Assembly: GCF_000332645.1 (NCBI RefSeq)
Contig: NZ_AMXN01000005.1
Location: forward strand, 186,001 to 250,000
DNA from: Bacillus inaquosorum KCTC 13429
GTDB lineage: Bacteria > Bacillota > Bacilli > Bacillales > Bacillaceae
Direction: 5' to 3'
Length of the DNA stretch: 64,000 nt
A model generated the notes under the pieces. The model saw only the letters and a program-made list of their open reading frames with translations, did no database searches and had not been told where the DNA came from. Position numbers and translations under genes: made by a program. Below are positions 7,728-16,840 of this stretch, piece after piece. Every line of letters starts with the position of its first letter. Positions within the stretch are counted from its first letter, which is position 1.

Positions 7728-8099
7728 TTATTTATAGCCGTCTTGTCCCCATTGGCCCATATGGTGGTGGTGATGGTGGCCATAATTACCGTCATGATGG
7801 TGGTGATGAGTATCTTTTCCATCATGATGATGGTGATAATAGTGGTGATGCCCATCGTTCTCATGGTGCATGCCGTAGCTCGGATCACTTCCAGTTCCCG
7901 GGTAGCCAGCATAGCCGCCGCTTGGATAACCGCCGTAGCCCCTGTGTGCGCCATGGCCCGGATATCCGCTGGCCCCTCCATACATGCCGTATCCTGGGTA
8001 GCCTGCATCTTGCATATTGTATCCCTGATGGCCAATGCCACAGCCAGGATAACCAAAACCGGGTCCTCCATACATATGTCTAATATCAGTCATATTCAT
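7728..8099 (-). CDS. yeeK: Spore coat protein YeeK (Gly/Tyr/His-rich)
   Basis: A 123-residue low-complexity protein. The first two thirds are Gly/Tyr/Pro-rich with repeated GYPG, GYGG and GYP units, and the last third is a series of His runs (HHHYYHHHH, HHHHH, HHHHHH) separated by DG and Asn. This composition matches the B. subtilis inner coat protein YeeK, made late in the mother cell. The start MNMTDIRHMYGG is preceded by GAAGGAGAGAG. The His runs suggest metal binding. A CATACTCTG segment about 45 bases upstream resembles a sigma-K -10 element but is not convincing alone. Confidence 0.85.
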   Translation of the reverse strand: MNMTDIRHMYGGPGFGYPGCGIGHQGYNMQDAGYPGYGMYGGASGYPGHGAHRGYGGYPSGGYAGYPGTGSDPSYGMHHENDGHHHYYHHHHDGKDTHHHHHDGNYGHHHHHHMGQWGQDGYK

Positions 8100-8182
8100 C
8101 CACTCTCTCCTTCGCATAGGTTACAGTCCAGAGTATGAGAAGATCTTATAGATCGTATGGGCGGCCGCCTAAACCAGCTAAA

Positions 8183-8211
8183 AAGAAAAAAGCAGACCAT
8201 GACAGTCTGCT
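8183..8211 (-). terminator. Terminator of yeeI
   Basis: The minus strand reads AGCAGAC-TGTCATG-GTCTGCT followed by TTTTTTC, just after the yeeI stop. Confidence 0.8.
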
Positions 8212-8217
8212 CACTTC

Positions 8218-8937
8218 TTATTCACCTAAATCAACGTTATGATACACCTGCTGAACATCTTCCAAATCCTCTAATGCATCAATCAACTTTTCAAACTGTT
8301 CCTTCGCATCATCCGGAAGCGTCACTTCACTTTGCGCAAGCATGGTCAGCTCCGCTACTGTAAATTCCTCAACGCCCGCGTTTTTAAACGCCTCCTGCAC
8401 CGCATGGAATTGATCTGGCTCAGCATATACGATCACGCTGTCATCCTCTTCTAAAATGTCACGGACATCGACATCCGCTTCCATCAGGATTTCAAGCGCT
8501 TCGTCAGCTGTTTTGCCTTCTACACCGATTACAGCCGTCGCGTCAAACATGTAAGCAACAGATCCGCTCACACCCATGTTTCCGCCGTTTTTCCCGAACG
8601 CCGCACGCACTTCCGGCGCCGTACGGTTTACATTATTCGTCAGCGCATCAACGATAATCATTGATCCGTTCGGCCCGAAGCCCTCATAACGAAGCTCATC
8701 GAAATTCTCTTCCGCTCCGCCTTTCGCCTTCTCGATCGCACGTTCAATGATATTTTTCGGCACGCTGTAAGTCTTCGCGCGCTCAAGCACAACCTTCAGC
8801 GCCTGGTTGGATTCCGGATCAGGCTCGCCCTGTTTCGCCGCCACATAAATCTCACGGCCAAACTTCGCATAAATCCGACTCGTATTCGCGTCCTTAGACG
8901 CCTTCTTCTCTTTAATATTGTTCCACTTACGGCCCAT
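8218..8937 (-). CDS. yeeI: YebC/PmpR (TACO1)-family protein YeeI
   Basis: A 239-residue member of the YebC family. Recent work links such proteins to relieving ribosome stalling, while older literature calls them transcriptional regulators. The start [13 protein letters not shown] is the usual family N-terminus; the upstream in-frame ATG would add 19 atypical residues. Family blocks include [25 protein letters not shown] text near residue 22 and [21 protein letters not shown] near residue 106. It has its own terminator and lies between yeeK and phrH, as in B. subtilis. Confidence 0.92.
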   Translation of the reverse strand: MGRKWNNIKEKKASKDANTSRIYAKFGREIYVAAKQGEPDPESNQALKVVLERAKTYSVPKNIIERAIEKAKGGAEENFDELRYEGFGPNGSMIIVDALTNNVNRTAPEVRAAFGKNGGNMGVSGSVAYMFDATAVIGVEGKTADEALEILMEADVDVRDILEEDDSVIVYAEPDQFHAVQEAFKNAGVEEFTVAELTMLAQSEVTLPDDAKEQFEKLIDALEDLEDVQQVYHNVDLGE

Positions 8938-9090
8938 GATGCTCCACTCTCTTTCATATATATCAATCTGTATATTGTTATTCACTTTATCCATTATACC
9001 TCAAATGGTTTGGTTGTTTCGAGTGTCTTGCGTTAGAAATAGAAGGAATGCCGCGGTGTGGAGAATCGAACGTCTTCCGTAAAGCAAGAA

Positions 9091-9113
9091 AAAAGCCCTA
9101 GCTAAGGGCTTTC
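9091..9113 (-). terminator. Terminator of rapH-phrH
   Basis: The minus strand forms AAGCCCTTAGCTAGGGCTT followed by TTTTC. The stem overlaps the phrH stop codon. Confidence 0.75.
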
Positions 9114-9274
9114 TTCTTCTGATCCATGAGCTTGTAAGGGGAATGATCGATATACGTCGTGTTTCGATCCGTTGATTCCTTAAAGCCGCCGGAGTTTGCC
9201 AAGAAAGAAAACGAAATGCTTCCGAAAATAAGGGTAACACCAAGGCACATCAACACTTTTTTCTTAATAAGCAT
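9098..9274 (-). CDS. phrH: Phr signalling peptide precursor PhrH
   Basis: A 58-residue secreted precursor: basic MLIKKK, a hydrophobic signal segment (residues 7-26), a cleavable region and then TDRNTT (residues 35-40), identical to the known mature PhrH hexapeptide of B. subtilis, followed by a short tail. After export and processing, the peptide re-enters through the Opp permease and inhibits RapH. The start overlaps the rapH stop by 11 bases, the usual rap-phr coupling. Confidence 0.93.
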   Translation of the reverse strand: MLIKKKVLMCLGVTLIFGSISFSFLANSGGFKESTDRNTTYIDHSPYKLMDQKKKALS

Positions 9275-10406
9275 ATAAACACTCTCCTTTTTGAATATCT
9301 TCTTGCGCTTTCAGCACTTTCCGATAAAACGCAGCAGCGTGCTCATAATGACAGCGGCTTTCAAAAACAGCGGCAGCGCTGCGGGCACATGCTTCAATGT
9401 AAGCGTGCAGGTTCTTTTTTTCGAAATAGGCTAACATCTCAAGGATTCTGGTCTCATCAACACTCTCTTTGTAGACGGCCTGCAAGAACAGATACAATTC
9501 TTTATAGAATTTGTAAGAACTCGCATTTGGATGTGTTCTAATATGGCCTAATCCTTCCTCTATGAACTGAAACGCCTTCTGTGTTTGACCTGCTTTACAT
9601 AATGTCCAGCTTAATCCAAACAAGACGTTCGGAAGCAAATCAGGGACCGTTTCTCTGCTTACCTTCGCTGCTTTTTGGAAGTGTTCTATAGCCATCTGAT
9701 CGTCTCCTGATCTGTCATAACTGTTCGCGATGTTCAACAGAGAAATGGCGATAAACCGGTCGTTTTGAATGTTCATGGCCAATTCCAGCGCCGCTTCTAA
9801 ATGCGGGAGCGCTTTACCATATTGTTTGAAATCATCATAGTTGCCGGCGATCACAAACAAGCTTTGTATGGTTCTAATGCTGTATAGGGGATGGTTTTGA
9901 TAAATGTCTAAGGCTTGAAGAATATGATGCATCGACACATGGGTTTGCTTCATATGGTAATACGCTTCTGCCACTTTAAAATGGAATTCCGCTTTCTCGA
10001 TTTCATCTGACACAAACGGCAGTTCTTTCTCCGCCTCGCGATAAAACCCGATCGCTTCCACATATTCTTTTTGATCAAATTCATACATGCCGCGGAAAAA
10101 CAAAGAGTAGTATTTCAAAAGGCCTGTGAGTTTTTTCTGAGGAGTTTCAATCGTTTCCAAAAGCTCTGTCACTGTAGGGCGATTCCCGTATGTTTGTCCC
10201 GGCTCCAAATAATCCAGCATCAGCTGGTGCCGAAAACACATCAGAGAATAATAGATCAGCAAATCCTGATCCTCTTCCATCTGCTGAATGTCCTGCTCCA
10301 CCTCCGCTTTCAGAACCTCAGCATCCGGAACACTGAATTGACGAATCATCTTGTACCATTCATTAATCTTAACACCGACACGCGAAGACGGTATGGCTTG
10401 ACTCAA
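9264..10406 (-). CDS. rapH: Response regulator phosphatase/antiactivator RapH
   Basis: A 380-residue Rap protein: N-terminal three-helix bundle followed by TPR repeats (about residues 95-375). The sequence matches B. subtilis RapH closely, including the catalytic Gln at position 47 in EEDQDLLIYY. RapH dephosphorylates Spo0F~P and also sequesters ComA, so it restrains sporulation and competence until PhrH accumulates. The TTG start at 10406 follows AAGGAGGGAAGCCG; an upstream in-frame ATG has no ribosome binding site. Relative to the remembered 168 protein there is a small insertion near residue 300 (RTHPNASSYKF). Confidence 0.93.
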   Translation of the reverse strand: MSQAIPSSRVGVKINEWYKMIRQFSVPDAEVLKAEVEQDIQQMEEDQDLLIYYSLMCFRHQLMLDYLEPGQTYGNRPTVTELLETIETPQKKLTGLLKYYSLFFRGMYEFDQKEYVEAIGFYREAEKELPFVSDEIEKAEFHFKVAEAYYHMKQTHVSMHHILQALDIYQNHPLYSIRTIQSLFVIAGNYDDFKQYGKALPHLEAALELAMNIQNDRFIAISLLNIANSYDRSGDDQMAIEHFQKAAKVSRETVPDLLPNVLFGLSWTLCKAGQTQKAFQFIEEGLGHIRTHPNASSYKFYKELYLFLQAVYKESVDETRILEMLAYFEKKNLHAYIEACARSAAAVFESRCHYEHAAAFYRKVLKAQEDIQKGECLYAY

Positions 10407-10438
10407 CGGCTTCCCTCCTTCTCTGTGAGATATGTCAT

Positions 10439-10467
10439 ATTCTATCAATCCCATATTTTGAAAACAA
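10439..10467 (-). promoter_or_regulatory. Candidate promoter of rapH
   Basis: TTGTTT (10467-10462) and TAGAAT (10444-10439) are 17 bases apart on the minus strand. An AAAAAACAATTTC segment further upstream resembles half of a ComK box (A4-N5-T4), in line with known ComK control of rapH, but the match is partial. Confidence 0.45.
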
Positions 10468-10517
10468 TATAGGAGGAAGAAATTGTTTTTTCATCCTGTC
10501 AATTTGTTTTTCCCCGC

Positions 10518-10544
10518 AAAAAAAAGACCCTTTACGCAAGGGTC
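10518..10544 (-). terminator. Terminator of yeeG
   Basis: The minus strand reads GACCCTT-GCGTA-AAGGGTC followed by TTTTTTTTGC, about 25 bases after the yeeG stop. Confidence 0.85.
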
Positions 10545-10569
10545 CATGCTTATTTCATATACGTATTCA

Positions 10570-11424
10570 CTAGCTCGTAACAGCGCTGATTCTTCGTTTT
10601 ACTTGTTCTATAAAAGCAAACACGTCTTCAGCAGGCATCAGGTTTTCCAGCAATTGAATGACATTCTCTTTCCCCACTATTAACTCCTGATCTTTTAACA
10701 TCACAGGCGTTTCCTTAAACACATGCCAAGGATAAAATAACCTGAGAAAAGGATCTGAAAAATAAATCCCTTTGTCCGTTAATGTGATGCCATCTGTTTG
10801 CTTCACGGGAAAAGTACTCCAGAAGGAGATCATCTCCTGATCCTTAGGAATATGCAGCCGTTTTCTCAATCGTACCTCTCTCTTTTCAGAAATCTCGTTA
10901 CCGACAAGTAGCCCATTGGTCAAACCGAACATCTTGTCATAGCTGTTCTGAAACAAAATACTGATTTCCCTCAATTCACTGGCAGAAACAGATACATGAT
11001 CTATCCGGGGTTCCGTAAGCAAATCCAAGCCATTTTCACTAAGAAATTGCTGAATTACCCTCAACAGCTCTGCCAACAGATCCGCAGGATATGAACTGAA
11101 GCCGACATCAAAAACCTCTACTTCATCAAACCAAATCTCATAATCATCCGTCGATTTAATCGATTGGATATCAGTGAATGCTTCCCATGTCACACATCCC
11201 TCTTGTTCTCCAAATCTCTTCCAGTACAATCCCTTACTCGTAAACATAACAAAGCTTTTCGCTTTATTTCCCATGGAACAATTCAGTAAGGCCGTCACCG
11301 TTTCTTTCTTCGATAACGGGAATAGCTCACACGCATATGTCAAAAGCTCCTCAGGAACAAATCCGGTAAAGAACTTATCTTTTTGATACATTGAACACAA
11401 ATCACTCAAATATGAACCACCCAT
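10570..11424 (-). CDS. yeeG: Conserved protein of unknown function (YeeG-like)
   Basis: A 284-residue soluble, acidic protein with no signal peptide. It reads as two similar halves, each with an aromatic strand-rich block (FTSKGLYWKRF...VTWEAF and LTDKGIYFSDPF...FYPWHVF), which suggests tandem PH-like or YokE-like beta domains. The ATG at 11424 is taken because AAAGGAGG lies within the longer frame just before it, although the spacing is long (about 11). Position between rapH and the yeeF region is the reason for the name. Function unknown. Confidence 0.65.
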   Translation of the reverse strand: MGGSYLSDLCSMYQKDKFFTGFVPEELLTYACELFPLSKKETVTALLNCSMGNKAKSFVMFTSKGLYWKRFGEQEGCVTWEAFTDIQSIKSTDDYEIWFDEVEVFDVGFSSYPADLLAELLRVIQQFLSENGLDLLTEPRIDHVSVSASELREISILFQNSYDKMFGLTNGLLVGNEISEKREVRLRKRLHIPKDQEMISFWSTFPVKQTDGITLTDKGIYFSDPFLRLFYPWHVFKETPVMLKDQELIVGKENVIQLLENLMPAEDVFAFIEQVKRRISAVTS

Positions 11425-11571
11425 CGCTTCATCGTCCTCCTTTTGTTTCATATACGAGTACTTTGAATGAAAGTTTCACAGAATTTCGACACCGTTATCA
11501 GCAAAGATCAACTCTTGAACAAAAAAGAAAAAGACGCTAAGAGCTTTGATGAGCTTTCAGAATCTATAGCT

Positions 11572-12588
11572 TTAATCAACCACAACAAAATCCTGTACCT
11601 TAACCTGTTCCTTAGGCAAATCAAACTGATAAAGCTTCTTCTTAGAACGAATATCAAACACACCCACGTACCCGCCAATGCCCTTTTTATGCTCTTCCTG
11701 GGCAACAATATACAGTTGATTCCCCTTAAACTTTGCATCCATATAAGGGAATTTCAAGCCGTATGTGTGAAAAGAAAAATCCTTCCCATATTCCAGCAAG
11801 TTCGCTTCACCCTCTTTGTCTTCATACGTCACATAAAAGGTGCCGTTTTCTTTGTCATAGTACACGGTATCAGCGTATTCAAGCTCATCAGGATATGGAA
11901 TATATGTCGTCTTCCATGTCCCTTTTTCAATCACAGTCAGTTCATGCTGCGAGCTCGCGACAATAAATTCCTCCGAGTCAGCGAATTTATCTGCGTATGA
12001 GGCTAAACCTAGGGTTTCAACGATTTCCTCTGTTTTTCTATCGATCACATAAATAGACATGCCTTGAATGATATAAATATAGTTCTCATCACTGGCCCCC
12101 ATCGTGACAAGCGAAGGCAAGGTGAGCTGATATTTCTTTTTCGTTTTTCTGTCGTTTATGTGAATGTCATTCCCCGCCGTATCAACGTTATAGGCCTTAA
12201 CAGATACATCCTCCCCCTCATACCAAAACGCAAATGGATCTGACAGCAGATGCTCTTTGACCACATCCTTCTCCAGCGTATAGTAAAAAGGCTCGTGCTC
12301 CGCTAATAATACAATGTCTGTTGATGCGACAGATTTCGTTTGAATATAAGGCACATCCGCCACCTTGAACGTGCGCCTGTTAAACCGTTCGCCTGTTGAG
12401 GTTGTGAGCAGCACGCTTTCTTTTATGAGAGGATTGGAGTAGATAAAAAAGATGCGGTCTTCTTCAGGGTGGATGGCGGAAGTTTTGACAGGAATATTGT
12501 CTTTATTGTGTAACTGACCATACAGAGCAAACAGTATGACGCATACCATTAACACTAATAAACCAAATGTAACCCGTTTTTTCTTCAT
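11572..12588 (-). CDS. Membrane-anchored extracytoplasmic protein, probable beta-propeller
   Basis: A 338-residue protein I do not recognise. It starts MKKKRVTFGLL with one hydrophobic segment (residues 5-24) and no lipobox Cys, so it is probably anchored by its N-terminus and faces outside. The rest is rich in repeated strand-turn blocks such as ENYIYIIQGMSIYVID, ENGTFYVTYED and GNQLYIVAQEE, typical of WD40/PQQ-like propellers. The ATG at 12588 follows AAGGAG. It stands next to YeeG and back to back with the LXG toxin gene yeeF, so a link with secreted toxins is possible but unproven. Confidence 0.7.
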   Translation of the reverse strand: MKKKRVTFGLLVLMVCVILFALYGQLHNKDNIPVKTSAIHPEEDRIFFIYSNPLIKESVLLTTSTGERFNRRTFKVADVPYIQTKSVASTDIVLLAEHEPFYYTLEKDVVKEHLLSDPFAFWYEGEDVSVKAYNVDTAGNDIHINDRKTKKKYQLTLPSLVTMGASDENYIYIIQGMSIYVIDRKTEEIVETLGLASYADKFADSEEFIVASSQHELTVIEKGTWKTTYIPYPDELEYADTVYYDKENGTFYVTYEDKEGEANLLEYGKDFSFHTYGLKFPYMDAKFKGNQLYIVAQEEHKKGIGGYVGVFDIRSKKKLYQFDLPKEQVKVQDFVVVD

Positions 12589-12801
12589 CAACATGCTCCT
12601 TAAAAATACAATATAGAATCCCAACTTCCAAAAAATATTTAGTGATCAATGTAATTTCGACCATGTTTCCACCAATCCCTTCATGAATAAAGACACATGC
12701 CAAATGACTCATTTTTCCACTGAAACACGTTCTCACCCCCACCCTCATCCCGCTCCGTGGTAAAATTTTGATATTGAGCGAACAAAAGAAGGGAAATGGT
12801 C

Positions 12802-14811
12802 ATGAAAGTATTTGAAGCGAAAACACTGCTTTCGGAAGCGACAGACCGCGCGAAAGAGTATAAAGAACTAAGAACCCAAATGGTCAACTTGAGAAAAGCC
12901 TTAAAAAGCGTCGCTGATCTCAGTGACAGCGAATTCTCAGGAAAAGGCGCCAGCAACATCAAAGCCTTCTACCATGACCACGTCGGCGTCACCGACCAAT
13001 GGATCGACTACATCGACATGAAAATCGCATTTTTCAACAGCATCGCCGGAGCCGCCGAGGACAAAGACCTCTCTGACGCATACATCGAAGAATCCTTCCT
13101 GGAGCACGAACTGGAAAATGCCCATAAAAAATCAAAGTCCATCATGTCTGAACAGAAAAAAGCGATGAAAGACATCCTAAACGATATCGACGACATCCTC
13201 CCGCTCGACCTGTTTTCAACAGAAACCTTCAAAGACGAGCTGGCAGATGCCAACGACAAACGCAAAAAAACACTGGAAAAATTGGACGCCTTGGACGAAG
13301 ACCTGAAGACAGAATACGCCCTGTCTGAACCAAACGAACAATTCATCAAATCCGACTTCCAAAAGCTCCAAGAAGCAACGGGCAAAGGCAAAAGCGCCAC
13401 ACCTATCCACTACAACGCCAAAGCGTACCGTGAGAGTGACATACATAAGAAAAAAGGCGACATTGAAAAGCGGACTGAGGCTTACTTGAAGATTAAGAAA
13501 GAGGAAGCGAAGGAACGCGAGATTGAAAAACTAAAAGAAAGACTGAAAAACTACGATTATGCAGATGCCGATGAATTCTACGAAATGGCAAAAACGATCG
13601 GCTATGAAAATCTGACAGCAGAACAACAGAGATACTTCACCCAAATTGAAAACACGCGTGAGTTTGAAGCAGGTTTCAAAGGGGTCGCCGTTGGCCTTTA
13701 TGATTCCGGAAAAGACGCGGTCACAGGCCTGTGGGATATGGTCACAGATCCGGGCGGAACCGTTGAAGCGATTACCGGAGCGATGGCTCACCCGATCAAA
13801 ACGTATGAAGCCATTTCAGCGGCAATCGAAGAATCATACCAAAAAGACATGGTGAATGGTGATACCTACTCAAGAGCAAGATGGGTGTCATATGCGGTTG
13901 GCACTGTTGTCACATCAATTGTCGGCACAAAAGGTGTTGGCGCCGTCTCTAAAACAGGCACAGCCGCCAAAGTGACAACCAAAGTCAAAACAGCAGCAAG
14001 CAAATCAGCAAAAGCTCAAAAAGCCATCACGGTCTCAAAACAAACCATTGATCACATCAAACAAAAAGTAAACAAAGGCATAGAAGTATCAAAAAAACAC
14101 GTCAAAACCAAATTAAATCAAATCGGAGATCTCACACTTGCGGATATTCTCCCCTATCATCCCCGTCACGATTTAGTGCCGGCAGGCGTTCCTTACAACG
14201 CAGTCAACGGGGTCACGCTTAAAGAAGGACTGCAAAAATTCGCCAAGGTCATCCTTCCGAAACCATACGGAACGTCATCAAGCGGAAGACGAACTCCAGC
14301 GCCAGTTGTACCGCCGGTAACCGTCAAATACGGCCAGCATTACGCAAGATGGAGCAGAAAGAAAGTGCTGAAGCCAAATGTCGTTTATAAAACAAAAGAA
14401 GGCTACACGTACACCACTGACAACTATGGTAGAATTACAAGTGTCAAAGCAGACTTGCAGCTGGGAGAAGCAAAACGAAACCAATATGCACAGTCGAATG
14501 CTGGAAAGCCCCAAGACCGAAAGCCTGACGATGACGGAGGCCATTTAATCGCCACCCAATTCAAAGGCTCAGGCCAGTTTGACAATATCGTGCCGATGAA
14601 TTCTCAAATTAATAGGAGCGGCGGGAAATGGTACAACATGGAGCAAGTATGGTCTAAAGCTTTAAGTCAAAAACCACCGAAACAGGTGACAGTTAAAATT
14701 AACAACATTTATGAGGGTGATTCTTTAAGACCTTCTAAATTTATTGTTGTATATAAAGTTGGGGATAAAGAACCTGTTAGAACAATCATTAAGAATAAAG
14801 CTGGGGGTTAA
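12802..14811 (+). CDS. yeeF: LXG-domain secreted nuclease toxin YeeF
   Basis: A 669-residue polymorphic toxin delivered by the type VII (Yuk/Ess) pathway. Residues 1-200 form the helical LXG domain ([20 protein letters not shown]...), followed by a coiled linker, a Gly/Ala-rich hydrophobic section near residues 300-345 and a pretoxin region ending [18 protein letters not shown] near 450. The C-terminal toxin (about 530-669) has [24 protein letters not shown], the DNA/RNA non-specific endonuclease motif with catalytic His. The second ATG of the frame is preferred because AAGGG is eight bases before it and this gives the B. subtilis length. Two YezG-type immunity genes follow. Confidence 0.93.
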   Translation: MKVFEAKTLLSEATDRAKEYKELRTQMVNLRKALKSVADLSDSEFSGKGASNIKAFYHDHVGVTDQWIDYIDMKIAFFNSIAGAAEDKDLSDAYIEESFLEHELENAHKKSKSIMSEQKKAMKDILNDIDDILPLDLFSTETFKDELADANDKRKKTLEKLDALDEDLKTEYALSEPNEQFIKSDFQKLQEATGKGKSATPIHYNAKAYRESDIHKKKGDIEKRTEAYLKIKKEEAKEREIEKLKERLKNYDYADADEFYEMAKTIGYENLTAEQQRYFTQIENTREFEAGFKGVAVGLYDSGKDAVTGLWDMVTDPGGTVEAITGAMAHPIKTYEAISAAIEESYQKDMVNGDTYSRARWVSYAVGTVVTSIVGTKGVGAVSKTGTAAKVTTKVKTAASKSAKAQKAITVSKQTIDHIKQKVNKGIEVSKKHVKTKLNQIGDLTLADILPYHPRHDLVPAGVPYNAVNGVTLKEGLQKFAKVILPKPYGTSSSGRRTPAPVVPPVTVKYGQHYARWSRKKVLKPNVVYKTKEGYTYTTDNYGRITSVKADLQLGEAKRNQYAQSNAGKPQDRKPDDDGGHLIATQFKGSGQFDNIVPMNSQINRSGGKWYNMEQVWSKALSQKPPKQVTVKINNIYEGDSLRPSKFIVVYKVGDKEPVRTIIKNKAGG

Positions 14812-14815
14812 TCTA

Positions 14816-15286
14816 ATGGAAACTCAAAAAATGGGTGAACTATATCAAAAGATTGCTGAACATCTAAATGAAGTGATTCCATCTCAATGGGAAAAGATCG
14901 TTTTATATGCTGAAATACTTGATGACTCAGCAGATATATACTTTTATTTTACAACACCAAATAACAGTGATTATTTATTTTCTCATTATATACCTGAACA
15001 CTTTGATGTGAGCGAAGAGATTTACGATCAACTGCTAATTGAACTTCAAGAGCTATTTGAAGAACTAAAAGAAGAATTTAAGCTAGGTAATCAAGATATT
15101 TGGACAAATCTCACTTTAAAATTAGAAAACACCGGAAAGTTTTCAATTGATTATAATTATGATGATGTTTTATCGTCTGAACTTGATGACCTTCAAAGAC
15201 GAGATGTTTGGAAATATCAAAATTTAGGGATATTGCCTAAAGATGAGGACGACAAAGAATTTGTAATAAACTACTTCGGTCTATAA
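14816..15286 (+). CDS. yezG: YezG-family immunity protein, first copy
   Basis: A 156-residue acidic protein (METQKMGELYQKIAEHLNEV) of the YezG/DUF600 family, the antitoxin that neutralises the YeeF nuclease. It starts four bases after the yeeF stop. C-terminal signatures YNYDDVLSSELDDLQRRDVW and the LGILPKDEDDKEFV block are shared with the next gene. It is followed by a terminator almost identical to that of the second copy. Confidence 0.92.
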   Translation: METQKMGELYQKIAEHLNEVIPSQWEKIVLYAEILDDSADIYFYFTTPNNSDYLFSHYIPEHFDVSEEIYDQLLIELQELFEELKEEFKLGNQDIWTNLTLKLENTGKFSIDYNYDDVLSSELDDLQRRDVWKYQNLGILPKDEDDKEFVINYFGL

Positions 15287-15289
15287 ATC

Positions 15290-15325
15290 AAAAATGGCTC
15301 AGCCCTTCTCTGCTGAGCTATTTTT
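15290..15325 (+). terminator. Terminator after first yezG copy
   Basis: GCTCAGC-CCTTCTCT-GCTGAGC followed by TATTTTTG. The same hairpin recurs after the second copy, so the duplicated unit includes its terminator. Confidence 0.85.
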
Positions 15326-15362
15326 GATAACTAAGATTTCTCGACGATTGAAGGTGAAAAGA

Positions 15363-15833
15363 TTGGAAACTAAAAAAATGCAAGATTTGTACCAGCTTAT
15401 TAGTCAGAAATTAAATGACATCATACCTTGTGAATGGACAAAAATTTATCTTTATGCAGAAGTATTAAATGACTCTACCATGGTTCTCTTTCACTTCAAG
15501 ACACCAGAAAATAATCAAATTATTTATTCACAAGATATACCTAACCATTACAACGTAAGCAAGGATATCTTCAAGACGTTGTTAAGAGAGCTAAGAGAAC
15601 TTTTTGAAGAATTAAAAACTGAACACAGAAATAATAACGATGATGTTTGGACGAACCTTACACTAACATTGGATCGTAGCGGAGAATTCCAATTAGATTA
15701 TAATTATGATGATATTTTAGCCTCAGAATTAGATGGATATGAAAGAATCGCAATATGGGAATATAAAAACCTTGGTATTTTGCCTGAAGATGAGGATGAT
15801 AAAGAATTTGTAATTAGCTACCTCGGTCTATAA
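15363..15833 (+). CDS. YezG-family immunity protein, second (diverged) copy
   Basis: A 156-residue paralogue of the preceding protein, equal in length and co-linear throughout (METKKMQDLYQLISQKLNDI; YNYDDILASELDGYERIAIW; LGILPEDEDDKEFVISYLGL). The start is TTG at 15363, with GAAGGTG in front. The changes are spread over the protein and concentrated in the middle (NNQIIYSQDIPNHYNVSKDI versus NSDYLFSHYIPEHFDVSEEI), so it is an older duplication, likely to protect against a variant of the YeeF toxin carried by rival strains. Confidence 0.88.
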   Translation: METKKMQDLYQLISQKLNDIIPCEWTKIYLYAEVLNDSTMVLFHFKTPENNQIIYSQDIPNHYNVSKDIFKTLLRELRELFEELKTEHRNNNDDVWTNLTLTLDRSGEFQLDYNYDDILASELDGYERIAIWEYKNLGILPEDEDDKEFVISYLGL

Positions 15834-15837
15834 TTAA

Positions 15838-15873
15838 AAAATGGCTCAGCCCTACTCTGCTGAGCTATTTTTT
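15838..15873 (+). terminator. Terminator after second yezG copy
   Basis: GCTCAGC-CCTACTCT-GCTGAGC followed by TATTTTTT; one loop base differs from the copy at 15290. Confidence 0.85.
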
Positions 15874-15914
15874 ATAAACCAATCTAAAATAAAGAAATTT
15901 TAGAGGTTTTCCAT

Positions 15915-16049
15915 ATGAATATATTGATTATAAATACAATTAATAAACTCTATAATGAGACTAACCTTTCTCAAGACAATTATCTATCATTATGCAAACA
16001 ACCTATAACATTACCAGAAGAAATAAAGTCATTTGTAAAATCAATGTAG
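15915..16049 (+). CDS. Possible 44-residue small protein, perhaps a remnant
   Basis: A short frame MNILIINTINKLYNETN...SFVKSM with AGAGG eight bases before the ATG. The composition (Asn/Ile/Lys/Leu) fits a small helical protein or the truncated N-terminus of an immunity gene in this array of immunity genes. It is not recognised and could be non-coding. Confidence 0.35.
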   Translation: MNILIINTINKLYNETNLSQDNYLSLCKQPITLPEEIKSFVKSM

Positions 16050-16073
16050 ATACAATCTATTGGAGGGTAAACA

Positions 16074-16280
16074 ATGGATAAACTGACAAAAGAAGAGTTG
16101 ATCTTTCTTGTAAAGGAATTAATGAACCCAACATTAGATAATGAGAAAGTCAGTGAATATCTCGATTTATTAGAGAAAAATGTTCCTCATCCGGCACCAA
16201 GTGATTTAATTTTCTGGAGCAATGAAGATTACACAGCGGAACAAGTTGTAAAAATTGCTCTAAATTATAAAGATGAGTAG
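16074..16280 (+). CDS. yezA: Im9/colicin-pyocin type immunity protein (YezA-like)
   Basis: A 68-residue protein with the pattern of the colicin E / S-type pyocin DNase immunity family: helix KLTKEELIFLVKELMNPTLD, then the NVPHPAPSDLIFWSNED block equivalent to the toxin-binding EHPxxSDLIYYP segment of Im9, then EQVVKIALNYK. No nuclease bacteriocin gene stands next to it, so it is an orphan immunity gene. The ribosome binding site TTGGAGGG is strong. Confidence 0.8.
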   Translation: MDKLTKEELIFLVKELMNPTLDNEKVSEYLDLLEKNVPHPAPSDLIFWSNEDYTAEQVVKIALNYKDE

Positions 16281-16346
16281 TCTATCAAACCATTAAACAG
16301 ATTTAGCAACTCTCAAATGGAATAGAAATTTAAAAGGAGCATCACC

Positions 16347-16652
16347 TTGACAGTAAGAAAAGAATTAATAAAACAAATTAATTTAACAATCGTAGCAATA
16401 AAAACAATTCATCAAAAGAATCCAACTCCAATGGTCAAAAACATATTAAAAAGATACGAAGAAGCAATAGTCTTTATCCAACATTCATCTGAGGAACAAT
16501 TTGAAGAAGGCTTTTCTAAAATTAGAAACAAATTAGACACTTTGACAAGAGCATACCTAGAATCAGCTAACGACTACATGAATCCTATGCTCAAAGAAAT
16601 GCATAAGACAGAAAAACTGCTAAAAGAGTACGACGAAACTGCTCAGTCGTAA
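16347..16652 (+). CDS. Unknown small helical protein in the immunity gene array
   Basis: A 101-residue, highly helical, Lys/Glu-rich soluble protein starting from TTG (MTVRKELIKQINLT) behind AAAAGGAGC. No motif is recognised. Its place in line after yezG, yezG-like and yezA suggests another orphan immunity protein, but this is guilt by association. Confidence 0.55.
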   Translation: MTVRKELIKQINLTIVAIKTIHQKNPTPMVKNILKRYEEAIVFIQHSSEEQFEEGFSKIRNKLDTLTRAYLESANDYMNPMLKEMHKTEKLLKEYDETAQS

Positions 16653-16733
16653 TAACCGCAATCCAAAGTTCAAAAGTTGAGATTGTACTACCTTCACAAA
16701 ACCAAATATAACGCGAAACACCCAAACTGCCAT

Positions 16734-16764
16734 TTGCGGATCACACCGAAAATTTATTTTGCGG
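16734..16764 (+). promoter_or_regulatory. Candidate ComA binding half sites upstream of the second rap gene
   Basis: TTGCGG occurs twice, at 16734 and 16759, the first followed after six bases by CCGAAA. ComA sites are TTGCGG-N4-CCGCAA and control several rap genes. The second halves are poor, so the call is weak. A GATAAAAT sequence near 16796 may be the -10 box. Confidence 0.4.
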
Positions 16765-16840
16765 TCTCTCAACCCCTTCCTATTAAATTTCAGTATTGAT
16801 AAAATTTACATAATTAGTGAGAAGAGGAAGGGTGAGCAGT

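Noticed and set aside
7707..8138. Plus-strand hydrophobic frames opposite yeeK
   Set aside because: They are the complement of the His/Gly repeats; the Met/Val/Ile-rich text arises from CAT and CAC codons read backwards.
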